Assembly: GCA_026988515.1 (NCBI GenBank)
Contig: JALSLA010000035.1
Location: 1-57,793, forward strand
DNA length: 57,793 nt
Reading direction: 5' to 3'
Source of the DNA: Helicobacteraceae bacterium
Lineage (GTDB): Bacteria; Campylobacterota; Campylobacteria; Campylobacterales; Sulfurimonadaceae
The notes beneath the pieces were generated by a model. That model did no database searches, had not been told where the DNA came from, and saw nothing but the letters and a program-made list of their open reading frames with translations. This document shows, piece by piece, positions 31,817 to 39,356 of this stretch. Every line of letters starts with the position of its first letter. The first letter of the stretch is position 1. A program made the position numbers and the translations under genes.

Positions 31817-34801
31817 ATGTCGTTACACAGTAAATGGTCGTACGCGATCATCCTTTTTTTCTCGTTAATTCTCTTAACAGGATGTGGAGAGAATAACTCT
31901 CAAAAGAATCCAATTACCTCTGCTGTTGGCGGAGGTTCTGCCGCTTCGAAAACCGTAGCGGCGCTTTCGGTTGCTAACGGCAACAGCTTGAGCGTGGATG
32001 CTGCCAGCGGACAAGTTACCGTTTATATTCGTGCGCTCAATGCGGCCAATGTTCAAAATACCGAAGGCAATATTACCGCGCAGTACCAAAATATTAACAT
32101 TCCATCGGGTACTATGACTCCCGGAGTCGCGAAACTTGAGCAGGGAATCGCGACGTTTACCTATACGCCTCCGGATAAGTTGGAAACATTAATAGAGAAT
32201 GGGGTGACAGGGACACAGTTTCGTTTCTTTAGTGATAACGGCATCGAGACCCTTTTGAATATAAGCTATGTCAAAGTAGCCGATAATCAGGGAACCGGAG
32301 GTGGCGGTGATGTTAACAGTATTAGTAAAATTGTGCTTTCGGAATCATCGTTTAGCGTGACACAAGCTAAAGAGACTAAAGAGATTACCGTTTATGCGTT
32401 TAACACGAGCGGCGTCGGTGTTGATGCCGGTGTTGTCGAGCTAAAATATCCTTTGAGTGCTATTACATCCGGTATTGATGCCGGTAGTGTACCGTCTAAA
32501 GTTGCGATTAACGGCGGTATCGGAATGTTTACGTTTACGGCGCCTTCTGATCTCTCCAAAGCATCGCAACTCTCTCCGGCACGATTTACGGTACAAGATA
32601 CGGCAAACAGTGCCGTGTCACAAACATTTGAAGTGAGTTACTCATCGTCGGGCGGCACACAGACCAATCCGGTTATTCGTGTTGAAGGTGCGCCTTCGGT
32701 GATTACTGAGGCGGGGCAGAAAATAGCCGTAACATTACTTGTCGTTGATGAGAACAATATGCCCTTAAGTGACGGCACTATTGCCGTTCAGTACCCTTCA
32801 GCAAGCAACTTGGGGCTTTTTGTTGAATCGGAAGTGAGCATTAAAAACGGTCAGGCTGTTTTTCAATACACCGCACCCGATCCGCTTATTGCCGGAACCA
32901 CGGCAGAGTTTACGTTCCGCTACAAAGAGAATCCCGCAAGCAATCCGACGGTCTGGTCGGTACAGTTTTCTCCGGGAACGCCGCAGGCTACCGATTCACA
33001 GATCAATGCGCTCCGCTATTTCGGCGGTACCGTTATTATTTCTGAAAATTCTAAAAGTGTGCCGATCGACATTTTTGGATTTGACGTGAACAATGCACCG
33101 GTCGATACCGGCATTATACGTGTTTCCTATCCGGCAGAAAATTCCGGTGTGGTGGATATTGGAAGAATCAATCCGAGTATTGAGGCGGCTATTGAAAACG
33201 GCAAAGCGACCTTTACGTATGTGGGACCGGCAGACTTGAACCGAACCGTTCACAACCTGAACAAGTCGTGGGTAGTGTACCGTTTCTGTGACAAGGCGAC
33301 GGACAGTTTGGCAGAGTGTGCCGATGTCAATGTGAGTTTTGCACTCGACACCACAACTCCGCAGCCGGATCTGCAGGAGTATGTTATTGACTTTGGGGTA
33401 GGCGCGGACAATACACTCAACCTTGATGCATTGACACCGTTTACATTGTCATTGAAAACCCAGGAGGGGAGTGTGGTAGAAGCCGACCGCATCAGTGATG
33501 TGGTCATCACTTCCAAACGACCACAACTCGCCGTTATGGCAGATGCCGGCGGCAATGAAAGCATCTCGCTCTCGCTTGGCGGCGGTAAAAATCCGGTAAA
33601 TGCCTATATTAAAACCGGTACCGTATCGGGACTGGTCGATTTTGAGGTGCAGGTAACTTTTAAAGATACGCAAGGACTCACAAAGGTCGAGACGGAAATT
33701 AAAAGTGTTGTAATCTTCTCCGGACCGCCGACAACGCTCTCCATTACCAAAAACGGTTCAAGCAAAGATGTGGCGCAAGGAGCTTTTAAAGACGAGTTGG
33801 TGGTACATGTTGCCGACCAATACGGTAACCCCGTCAATACGGAGCCGACGTTTACGGTTTCGGCCATTATTGGGCCGGCGGATGATCCGAACCATCTCTC
33901 AACAGAGCGTGACGGTGGCGGGCTTGGAGATTTCGGGTATCTGTACGATCTAAACGGTGCCGGAACCATCAGTAGTGTCGGCGGAGTCACCTACTTCGAT
34001 ACGGTGGGGAACCATGACTTTAGCGCCATAGACATTAACAATGACAAGCTCATTACCTTTACGCCGACTGACAATGCCTACAAGTATCCGGCACTGGGCA
34101 GTTGGACCATTCTTGAAATTGTCAGCTCAACACGTTTGAGACTGAAAGAGGAGTATGTGGAAGATCCAAGTATTCCGGCAAATAACTTGCGCTATGTTGT
34201 CGGGCACAACTTTAGAGACAGCAGTTGTAACAGTACTATTGGTCACTACAATGTACGTGTTGTTCCTAACGGCGACTCGTTTCAGCTAGATAAAAACGGT
34301 ACGAGTGTGGTCAATCTCTTTTACGACTACCCGCTTGTCGGCGCAGATGTTTTTGTAGCGGCTAATATTTTAGGGTACTCAAACAGTATCAATAAGGTAG
34401 TGCGTATCGGGAATGCTTACAAACGCTTTTTGACAGGTGTCGGCATTAAAGAAGCACGAAAAGTGTCTTATACCGGTGTGGGAACGGTCTATTGGGGACG
34501 TGGCGCCAGCACGGTAGATATTATTGATACTGGCTACACCATGCAGTACGGCTATGCACATCCGTTAGCGCTGGTAGGAAGTAAAGGGTTTATTTCGACA
34601 GCCAACGTTACCTTTATAGACGGGAATACCAGTAATCTCAGTGCCAATAATCTTGTATTTGACAATGGCACCATATTGGACAATACGTTTACCGGTTGTG
34701 ACCGAAGTGTAGAGTATGAAGTGTTCATTAATGCCAAACCGGGTGAAGAGGGCACGGTAACCGTTGAGGTACCGAGTCGATTCGGTGCAGAATTAAATTA
34801 A
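31817..34801 (+). CDS. 994-residue lipoprotein with tandem Ig-like (BIg/invasin-like) modules
   Basis: Lipoprotein signal FFSLILLTGC. At least four related modules follow, at about residues 46-118, 168-263, 288-371 and 397-484. Each ends with a variant of NGxAxFTYTAPxDL (EQGIATFTYTPPDKL, NGGIGMFTFTAPSDL, KNGQAVFQYTAPDPL, ENGKATFTYVGPADL) and has an inner GTIxVxYP strand. Further modules up to residue 650 are more diverged (TKNGSSKDVAQGAFKDELVVHVADQYGNPV). Residues 690-994 form a distinct region with few Cys (SSCNSTIGH, FTGCDRS). Such proteins are outer-membrane-anchored, extended surface or adhesion proteins. No transport or cell-wall sorting signal is visible. The small barrel gene 9 bases downstream is a likely partner. 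Confidence 0.8.
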   Translation: MSLHSKWSYAIILFFSLILLTGCGENNSQKNPITSAVGGGSAASKTVAALSVANGNSLSVDAASGQVTVYIRALNAANVQNTEGNITAQYQNINIPSGTMTPGVAKLEQGIATFTYTPPDKLETLIENGVTGTQFRFFSDNGIETLLNISYVKVADNQGTGGGGDVNSISKIVLSESSFSVTQAKETKEITVYAFNTSGVGVDAGVVELKYPLSAITSGIDAGSVPSKVAINGGIGMFTFTAPSDLSKASQLSPARFTVQDTANSAVSQTFEVSYSSSGGTQTNPVIRVEGAPSVITEAGQKIAVTLLVVDENNMPLSDGTIAVQYPSASNLGLFVESEVSIKNGQAVFQYTAPDPLIAGTTAEFTFRYKENPASNPTVWSVQFSPGTPQATDSQINALRYFGGTVIISENSKSVPIDIFGFDVNNAPVDTGIIRVSYPAENSGVVDIGRINPSIEAAIENGKATFTYVGPADLNRTVHNLNKSWVVYRFCDKATDSLAECADVNVSFALDTTTPQPDLQEYVIDFGVGADNTLNLDALTPFTLSLKTQEGSVVEADRISDVVITSKRPQLAVMADAGGNESISLSLGGGKNPVNAYIKTGTVSGLVDFEVQVTFKDTQGLTKVETEIKSVVIFSGPPTTLSITKNGSSKDVAQGAFKDELVVHVADQYGNPVNTEPTFTVSAIIGPADDPNHLSTERDGGGLGDFGYLYDLNGAGTISSVGGVTYFDTVGNHDFSAIDINNDKLITFTPTDNAYKYPALGSWTILEIVSSTRLRLKEEYVEDPSIPANNLRYVVGHNFRDSSCNSTIGHYNVRVVPNGDSFQLDKNGTSVVNLFYDYPLVGADVFVAANILGYSNSINKVVRIGNAYKRFLTGVGIKEARKVSYTGVGTVYWGRGASTVDIIDTGYTMQYGYAHPLALVGSKGFISTANVTFIDGNTSNLSANNLVFDNGTILDNTFTGCDRSVEYEVFINAKPGEEGTVTVEVPSRFGAELN

Positions 34802-34810
34802 GGAGACGAA

Positions 34811-35395
34811 GTGAAAAAACTAGTAACGTACATAGCGGTACCGCTGTTGGCATTGACACTGCAAGCAGGCGATTGGAAAACACAGTCGCTGGTGGCGGTA
34901 GAAGGGGGCATCAGTTCCTTTGATCTCAATAACAATACCGGCGCTCCGAGCGATTCGCAAAGCCCGGCATCGATTGGTCTGAAAATTGGTGCGGAAGCAC
35001 AGACCTATCGGATTTTTCTAGGAGGACGCACTTACGGTGTAAACGATCAGTTCGATTATGCCAACTCTTTTGGTGCCTCATTGCAGTATCTGTTTCGCTT
35101 CTCTACACATTTTAATATTTTTGCGGGTATTAACGGGGGTGTGATCAACATGGAATTTGACGACTCGCTGGGGCAGGTGCGTTCCGTTTCGCAAGGTTAT
35201 GTCGGCGGTGATTTGGGGGCAAATTTCTCGTTAAATCACAATTTTGATATTGAAGTCGGTGTACGTTATATGAATCTCAATGCTGAAAATACGCGTTACG
35301 TCGATGACGGGACGGGAGCGAAAACTCCTTACACATATGACATTGACAATATGGTCACTACCTACGTGAGTCTTGTGTATAAGTTTAAAATTTAA
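34811..35395 (+). CDS. Small outer-membrane beta-barrel protein
   Basis: 194 residues with a Sec signal (VTYIAVPLLALTLQAGD). The body alternates polar and aromatic residues in strands separated by short turns: LVAVEGGISSFDLNN, YRIFLGGRTYGV, ASLQYLFRFSTHFNIFAGINGG, QGYVGGDLGANFSLN, HNFDIEVGVRYM and TTYVSLVYKFKI. It fits an eight-stranded OmpW/OmpA-type barrel. AAGGAGACG lies before its start, and 9 bases separate it from the lipoprotein gene. Probably cotranscribed and possibly the membrane anchor or exit partner of that lipoprotein; this is inferred from context only. Confidence 0.75.
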   Translation: MKKLVTYIAVPLLALTLQAGDWKTQSLVAVEGGISSFDLNNNTGAPSDSQSPASIGLKIGAEAQTYRIFLGGRTYGVNDQFDYANSFGASLQYLFRFSTHFNIFAGINGGVINMEFDDSLGQVRSVSQGYVGGDLGANFSLNHNFDIEVGVRYMNLNAENTRYVDDGTGAKTPYTYDIDNMVTTYVSLVYKFKI

Positions 35396-35416
35396 CACCG
35401 CTGAATAGATATTTGT

Positions 35417-35896
35417 GTGAGTAGTTATGAGCATCAAATGGTGGAAGCCTTTGTCGATAAACCCGATGTGACGCAGTGGTATGAAGAAGCGTTCGCAACG
35501 TATGAACATAACGGTGTCGATACGATGCGCTGGCACTGGAGCTGGTGGGCATTTTTCGGTGGTTTCTTGTTTCTTTTGTATCGTAAACAGTATGTGGCGG
35601 CCTTGGTACTTTTTTTGCTCTCAACGGTGGCTTCGGCTGTTCCGTTTGGCGGTTTGATAGTCATGATTTTAAGCGGCGGGTACGCCACCTACTTTGTCTA
35701 CAAAGGCTACAAAGAGAAAAAAGCGCAGATTGAAGCAGCCATTGATGATGAAGCCGAGCGGATTGAAACCATGCGACGTGTCGGCGGGTACCATCAGTGG
35801 GTTGTCTGGATCTATGTCGTTATGGCGCTGTTGTTTTGGTTCGGCGTTGCAGTAATGTTGTTTCCTCTGCTGCTTGATCCGGATTTTTACATGTAA
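35417..35896 (+). CDS. DUF2628-type membrane protein
   Basis: 159 residues with a GTG start. The N-terminal 40 residues are cytoplasmic (EHQMVEAFVDKPDVTQWYEEAF). RWHWSWWAFFGGFLFLLYRKQY is the DUF2628 signature, two hydrophobic segments follow at about 55-85, then a charged loop (YKGYKEKKAQIEAAIDDEAERIE) and a last transmembrane segment at 128-152. The function is unknown. The TAA stop lies inside a TTTACATGTAAA palindrome (35886-35897). The start is uncertain because no good ribosome site is visible. Confidence 0.72.
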   Translation: MSSYEHQMVEAFVDKPDVTQWYEEAFATYEHNGVDTMRWHWSWWAFFGGFLFLLYRKQYVAALVLFLLSTVASAVPFGGLIVMILSGGYATYFVYKGYKEKKAQIEAAIDDEAERIETMRRVGGYHQWVVWIYVVMALLFWFGVAVMLFPLLLDPDFYM

Positions 35897-35950
35897 ATTA
35901 TTGCTCACGAGTCGTATGCTTTAGAGCATTTTTAGAAGAGAATGACTATA

Positions 35951-35971
35951 CTGTCAGTATTACAATGACAG
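35951..35971. promoter_or_regulatory. Dyad CTGTCA-N9-TGACAG overlapping a -10 box
   Basis: CTGTCA (35951-35956) and TGACAG (35966-35971) form a perfect 6-base dyad that overlaps TATACT (35947-35952), a -10-like hexamer for the next gene. The geometry fits a repressor operator at the transcription start. No regulator for it is seen in the window. Confidence 0.35.
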
Positions 35972-35979
35972 GGGAAGTT

Positions 35980-36204
35980 ATGGGTAGGGATAACAGTTCA
36001 AGTATCGATTCGGGAAACGGTCATAAGCTGGCATCGTTTTCTGCAGAGCGTAAAAAGGCAATACACGGGGCGTTTCAAGTAGCACAACGTGTTCCCGAGG
36101 AGCAGATTGTCAATGCTCGAAAAGCAGGTCATCTCAGTGCCGCCAAAGCCAAAGCCAGAAAAAAAGCCAAAATGGCCAAAGCGTCGCGAAAGCGAAACAA
36201 ATAG
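35980..36204 (+). CDS. Small basic protein of unknown function
   Basis: 74 residues from the ATG at 35980, supported by AGGGGAAG just upstream; the ATG at 35965 is too close to the predicted transcription start. The N-terminal half is polar (HKLASFSAERKKAIHGAFQVAQRVPEEQIVNARKAG). The C-terminal 30 residues consist almost only of Ala, Lys, Arg and Met (LSAAKAKARKKAKMAKASRK), like the tails of nucleic-acid-binding proteins. I do not recognise the family. It ends one base before the next gene starts. Confidence 0.6.
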   Translation: MGRDNSSSIDSGNGHKLASFSAERKKAIHGAFQVAQRVPEEQIVNARKAGHLSAAKAKARKKAKMAKASRKRNK

Positions 36205-36205
36205 T

Positions 36206-36682
36206 ATGAAACGGTTGTTTGTCGGGCTTTTGTTTCCGTTGTTGTTACTATTGGGCTGTGCCCAATTGCAGCCCGATCTTCCCAAACCTGCCGTTAGCAT
36301 CAGCGGTTTTAAAATGCTTCCTTCAAACGGTATTGTGCCGCATTTTGAAATTGATTTACGGGTAGTCAATACCGGACGATTACCATTAGAAATTGACGGA
36401 GTTGTCTATACCGTCGAACTTGCAGGCAATCGAATTTTAACCGGCGTGGCGAAAGATCTTCCTGTGATTGACGCCTACAGTGAAGGTAATGTCACTGTTT
36501 CGGGAACGCCGGATCTGTTTGGAAGTTTGGGGTTTTTTCAAGAGATGGTGCGTCAACGCCGAGATGCCGTTACCTATAAAGTCGATGTTGCCATTGACGT
36601 GGGAACTTTTTACCCAACCATTCGTACTACTAAAAGCGGTACGTTCTCGCTTTCGGATGCTCTGAAAAAACCTTCCAAATAA
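36206..36682 (+). CDS. LEA type 2 (water-stress/Whirly-like) lipoprotein
   Basis: 158 residues from the ATG at 36206, chosen because it begins a lipoprotein signal (RLFVGLLFPLLLLLGC). The open frame continues upstream through the previous gene. The mature part has the WHy/LEA-2 pattern of a single Ig-like beta sandwich: HFEIDLRVVNTGRLPLEIDGVVYTVEL, GVAKDLPVIDAYSEGNVTVSG and YKVDVAIDV. Proteins of this type occur in many Gram-negative envelopes and are linked to desiccation or stress tolerance in some organisms; the role here is unknown. A TTTACATGTAA palindrome followed by a T-run begins one base after the stop codon. Confidence 0.75.
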   Translation: MKRLFVGLLFPLLLLLGCAQLQPDLPKPAVSISGFKMLPSNGIVPHFEIDLRVVNTGRLPLEIDGVVYTVELAGNRILTGVAKDLPVIDAYSEGNVTVSGTPDLFGSLGFFQEMVRQRRDAVTYKVDVAIDVGTFYPTIRTTKSGTFSLSDALKKPSK

Positions 36683-36765
36683 TTTACATGTAATTTTTTG
36701 CATGCACAAACTCTGCACACTTCCTCACTACAATACTTCTATCATTTCACTTTAGGAGTATGACA

Positions 36766-37149
36766 ATGAAACTGTTTGGACTGTTGATAAGTGCTGTTTT
36801 AGCATGGACATCGCTGCATGGTGCGGCATTTGAAAAAGAGGCCGTTTCACGGACAACCAAAGTAACACTGAGTGCTGACAAGCCCTTGGTTGTGGGTAAC
36901 AATACCGTGACGCTTACATTGACACAAAAGGGTAAAGCTCTCAACGATGCTCAGGTTGTTGTCAAAGCATTTATGCCGGCAATGCCGGGAATGCCCTATA
37001 TGGAAAGCAAAGTGAACGCATCGTCGTTAGGAGAGGGTGTATACCGTGCCGCGTTGAACTTTTCAATGGGCGGAACGTGGCAACTGCATATTTTTGTTAC
37101 GCCAAAAGAGGGTAAAAAAGTACGTATTAAAACATCGATCAATCTGTAA
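36766..37149 (+). CDS. FixH/YtkA-like periplasmic protein of the copper efflux operon
   Basis: 127 residues from the ATG at 36766 (AGGAG 7 bases upstream; the ATG at 36760 is too close). A Sec signal (LLISAVLAWTSLHGA) is followed by a beta-sandwich of the FixH/YtkA type. The Met-rich loop AFMPAMPGMPYMES could bind Cu(I). It is the first gene of a four-gene unit with CusC-, CusB- and CusA-like genes (12-base gap). Known relatives are fused to or found beside copper RND adaptors. Inferred role: periplasmic copper handling for the pump. TACAAT at 36729-36734 is a possible -10 box. Confidence 0.8.
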   Translation: MKLFGLLISAVLAWTSLHGAAFEKEAVSRTTKVTLSADKPLVVGNNTVTLTLTQKGKALNDAQVVVKAFMPAMPGMPYMESKVNASSLGEGVYRAALNFSMGGTWQLHIFVTPKEGKKVRIKTSINL

Positions 37150-37160
37150 AAGGGGTTGCT

Positions 37161-38360
37161 GTGATCCGTACTCTTTGTGCTCTTATCGGCATGGTTGTGC
37201 TGCTCAAAGCGCAACAGCTTGATGCTATTATTGCCCATACGCTAGAGCAGCATGCATCGCTTCAGAGTATTGAGCAGCGTCTGAATGCTGCCGATGCGCC
37301 GATTGCCACCTCACAGCTTTTTGCCAATCCGCAATTGGTTGTGGGCATGAATGATATTCTTCTGTCCGATCCGCTCAATCGTTCACAAGAACCTATGCAG
37401 ACAACAACAGTAGGTCTGAAGCAGCAGATTCCCTATTTTGGAAAGCGTGCAGCGCTCAAAGAGGCAGCTATAGCGAAGAAAAATGTTATGTACCACTCTC
37501 TTGAAGCCTCAAAAGTTGCGTTGGTTCGAGAGATTAAACTTACCGCATATACTGTCTGGAGCATTCAAGAGCATCTACGCATTGTTCAGGATTTGATTCG
37601 TACGTTAACACAGAGTATGGAACTCTACAGTGTTTACAGTCAGACCGACGAAAGCAGTCACATGCAGATGATGTCAGCAGAGTTGAGTCTCTCAGAGCTT
37701 AAAATTAAAAAGAGCGGACTTAACAAAGAACTGCAACGTGCATATGCCCGATTGCGTTATCTTGCGGCAGAAACACTTGAGCATCTTGATATTGAGCTAC
37801 ATGTCAATCAACCGTTGCCGTTACAATACTATCTTTCCCATCGCGAAAACAACCGAAAATACGATATGAAAAAGGCACAATATCGTGCGGCGCTCAAACA
37901 GGTGCGTATTGATGAGCTTTCTACAAAGAGCGACCCGTCTCTACAGCTGGCATATCACCACCGTGAAGCGTTTGATGATTATCTCAACGTCAGTATTGGA
38001 GTTGCGCTGCCGATATACGGTAGGGAAACTCACCGTATTGAAGCATCGCGAAAAGAGGCTTTAGCTGCGTCACTGCAACAGAGTGACTGGCTGGAAAACA
38101 TTACGGCACAGTTGCATCAGGAGTATGCAGCGCTTGAAGATGCCTATCGGGTTCATGAGATCATTGTTCATGAGACATTGCCGCAAATTGAACACATGTT
38201 TGAATTGGCCGATGCCGCCATTCGGCACGGTGCCGATATGTCGGACTATTTGGAGCTTATCGAAAGAAAGTTACTGCTTGATGAGCAGCGTATTAATGCC
38301 GTGGCACGTTACTATGGTGCACAAGCACGTTTAAGTGCTTTGATTGGAGAAAAAAAGTGA
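37161..38360 (+). CDS. TolC/CusC-like outer-membrane efflux protein
   Basis: 399 residues, GTG start with AAAAGGGG upstream. A short signal (ALIGMVVLLKAQQ) is followed by two OEP repeats of long helices with beta strands: LFANPQLVVGMNDILL and TTTVGLKQQIPYFGKRAALKEAA in the first, LQLAYHHREAFDDYLNVSIGVALPIYGRETHR in the second. It should form the trimeric outer-membrane channel of the copper/silver pump. The stop overlaps the CusB-like start (GTGA). It lacks the lipobox Cys of E. coli CusC. Confidence 0.85.
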   Translation: MIRTLCALIGMVVLLKAQQLDAIIAHTLEQHASLQSIEQRLNAADAPIATSQLFANPQLVVGMNDILLSDPLNRSQEPMQTTTVGLKQQIPYFGKRAALKEAAIAKKNVMYHSLEASKVALVREIKLTAYTVWSIQEHLRIVQDLIRTLTQSMELYSVYSQTDESSHMQMMSAELSLSELKIKKSGLNKELQRAYARLRYLAAETLEHLDIELHVNQPLPLQYYLSHRENNRKYDMKKAQYRAALKQVRIDELSTKSDPSLQLAYHHREAFDDYLNVSIGVALPIYGRETHRIEASRKEALAASLQQSDWLENITAQLHQEYAALEDAYRVHEIIVHETLPQIEHMFELADAAIRHGADMSDYLELIERKLLLDEQRINAVARYYGAQARLSALIGEKK

Positions 38361-39346
38361 AGTTAGCAGTATTAATAATACCGTGGTTGCTTTATGCCGG
38401 TGATGTCAGTGTAGAACAGCTTTTTAATGTACAGACACTCAAAGTACAGCGCATCCATACCGCGATAACACAGAAAAATTACGGGTATGTTCGAGCCGAT
38501 GAAGCACGTATTTATGATGTTGTACCGCGTTTTGGCGGTTATGTTGAACATTTAAGAGCCGATACCCTTTACAAAAAAGTAACTTCAGGAGAGTTGCTGG
38601 CAACCATCTATTCTCCTGAAGTCTATCGGGCAAAAGAGGATTACATTAACGCATTGCGCTTTGACAGAAAGCGTGCAAACAAATCAATGAGTCGTAGTGC
38701 CAAAGCAAAGTTAGAACTGTTGGGAGTGCCAGCCAAAGAGATTGCCGCCTTGGGTCCCAATACGGCGCCGTCACGCCTGACACGACTGTATGCTCCCCAA
38801 TCGGGTTATATTTTTGCCAAGCGCATCAACAAAGGAAGTGCCTTTAATGCCAAAGAGATGCTCTTTCGCATTGTCAATCTCGACACGGTCTGGGTCGAAG
38901 CGGCATGGCATCAAAAAGAGTTGCCTCTGTTGCATCAGTTTCAGACGTTTCGTGTCAATGCCGAGGGTATTGACAAAGAGTTTAATGCAACAAATGTGAT
39001 GCTCTATCCGAAAATTGATCCCAAAGAGGCAACGGCAACATTGCGTCTGCGTGTCGATAATCCGCAACATCTGCTTCAAGACGGGATGTATGTAAGGGTG
39101 AAAGCCTATGCGCAGGAGCAGAGTTATTTGACCCTTCCCGTGACAGCAGTAATTCGTAAAAACGGCAGATTTTATGCTTTTGTAACCGGAGAATACGAGG
39201 GTGAATATGAACCCGTAGAATTACATGTAAAAGTGCTTGATCGCCATACGTATATTATTACCGAAGGGCTGAAAGAGGGTGATGAAGTGGTTAATAATGC
39301 GCTGTTTATGATGGATTCTGATGCCCAAATAAACGGTTTGTACTAA
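38357..39346 (+). CDS. CusB-like periplasmic adaptor (membrane fusion protein)
   Basis: 329 residues, GTG start overlapping the CusC-like gene. A Sec signal (LAVLIIPWLLYAGD) is followed by a barrel-sandwich domain (GYVRADEARIYDVVPRFGGYVEHL and LYAPQSGYIFAKRINKGSAF) around a helical hairpin (YRAKEDYINALRFDRKRANK, AKLELLGVPAKEIAAL). Beta-barrel and membrane-proximal domains follow (FRVNAEGIDKEFNATNVML, YLTLPVTAVIRKNGRFYAFV). It is shorter than E. coli CusB (about 400), with a reduced N-terminal part, so the Met copper site may be missing or supplied by the FixH-like protein. Confidence 0.85.
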   Translation: MKLAVLIIPWLLYAGDVSVEQLFNVQTLKVQRIHTAITQKNYGYVRADEARIYDVVPRFGGYVEHLRADTLYKKVTSGELLATIYSPEVYRAKEDYINALRFDRKRANKSMSRSAKAKLELLGVPAKEIAALGPNTAPSRLTRLYAPQSGYIFAKRINKGSAFNAKEMLFRIVNLDTVWVEAAWHQKELPLLHQFQTFRVNAEGIDKEFNATNVMLYPKIDPKEATATLRLRVDNPQHLLQDGMYVRVKAYAQEQSYLTLPVTAVIRKNGRFYAFVTGEYEGEYEPVELHVKVLDRHTYIITEGLKEGDEVVNNALFMMDSDAQINGLY

Positions 39347-39356
39347 GAGGTATGAG

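Noticed and set aside
36683-36699. TTTACATGTAA plus T-run as a terminator after the LEA-2 lipoprotein
   Set aside because: A 10-base dyad with no loop cannot form a stable RNA hairpin; the same palindrome occurs within genes, so it belongs to the dispersed motif.
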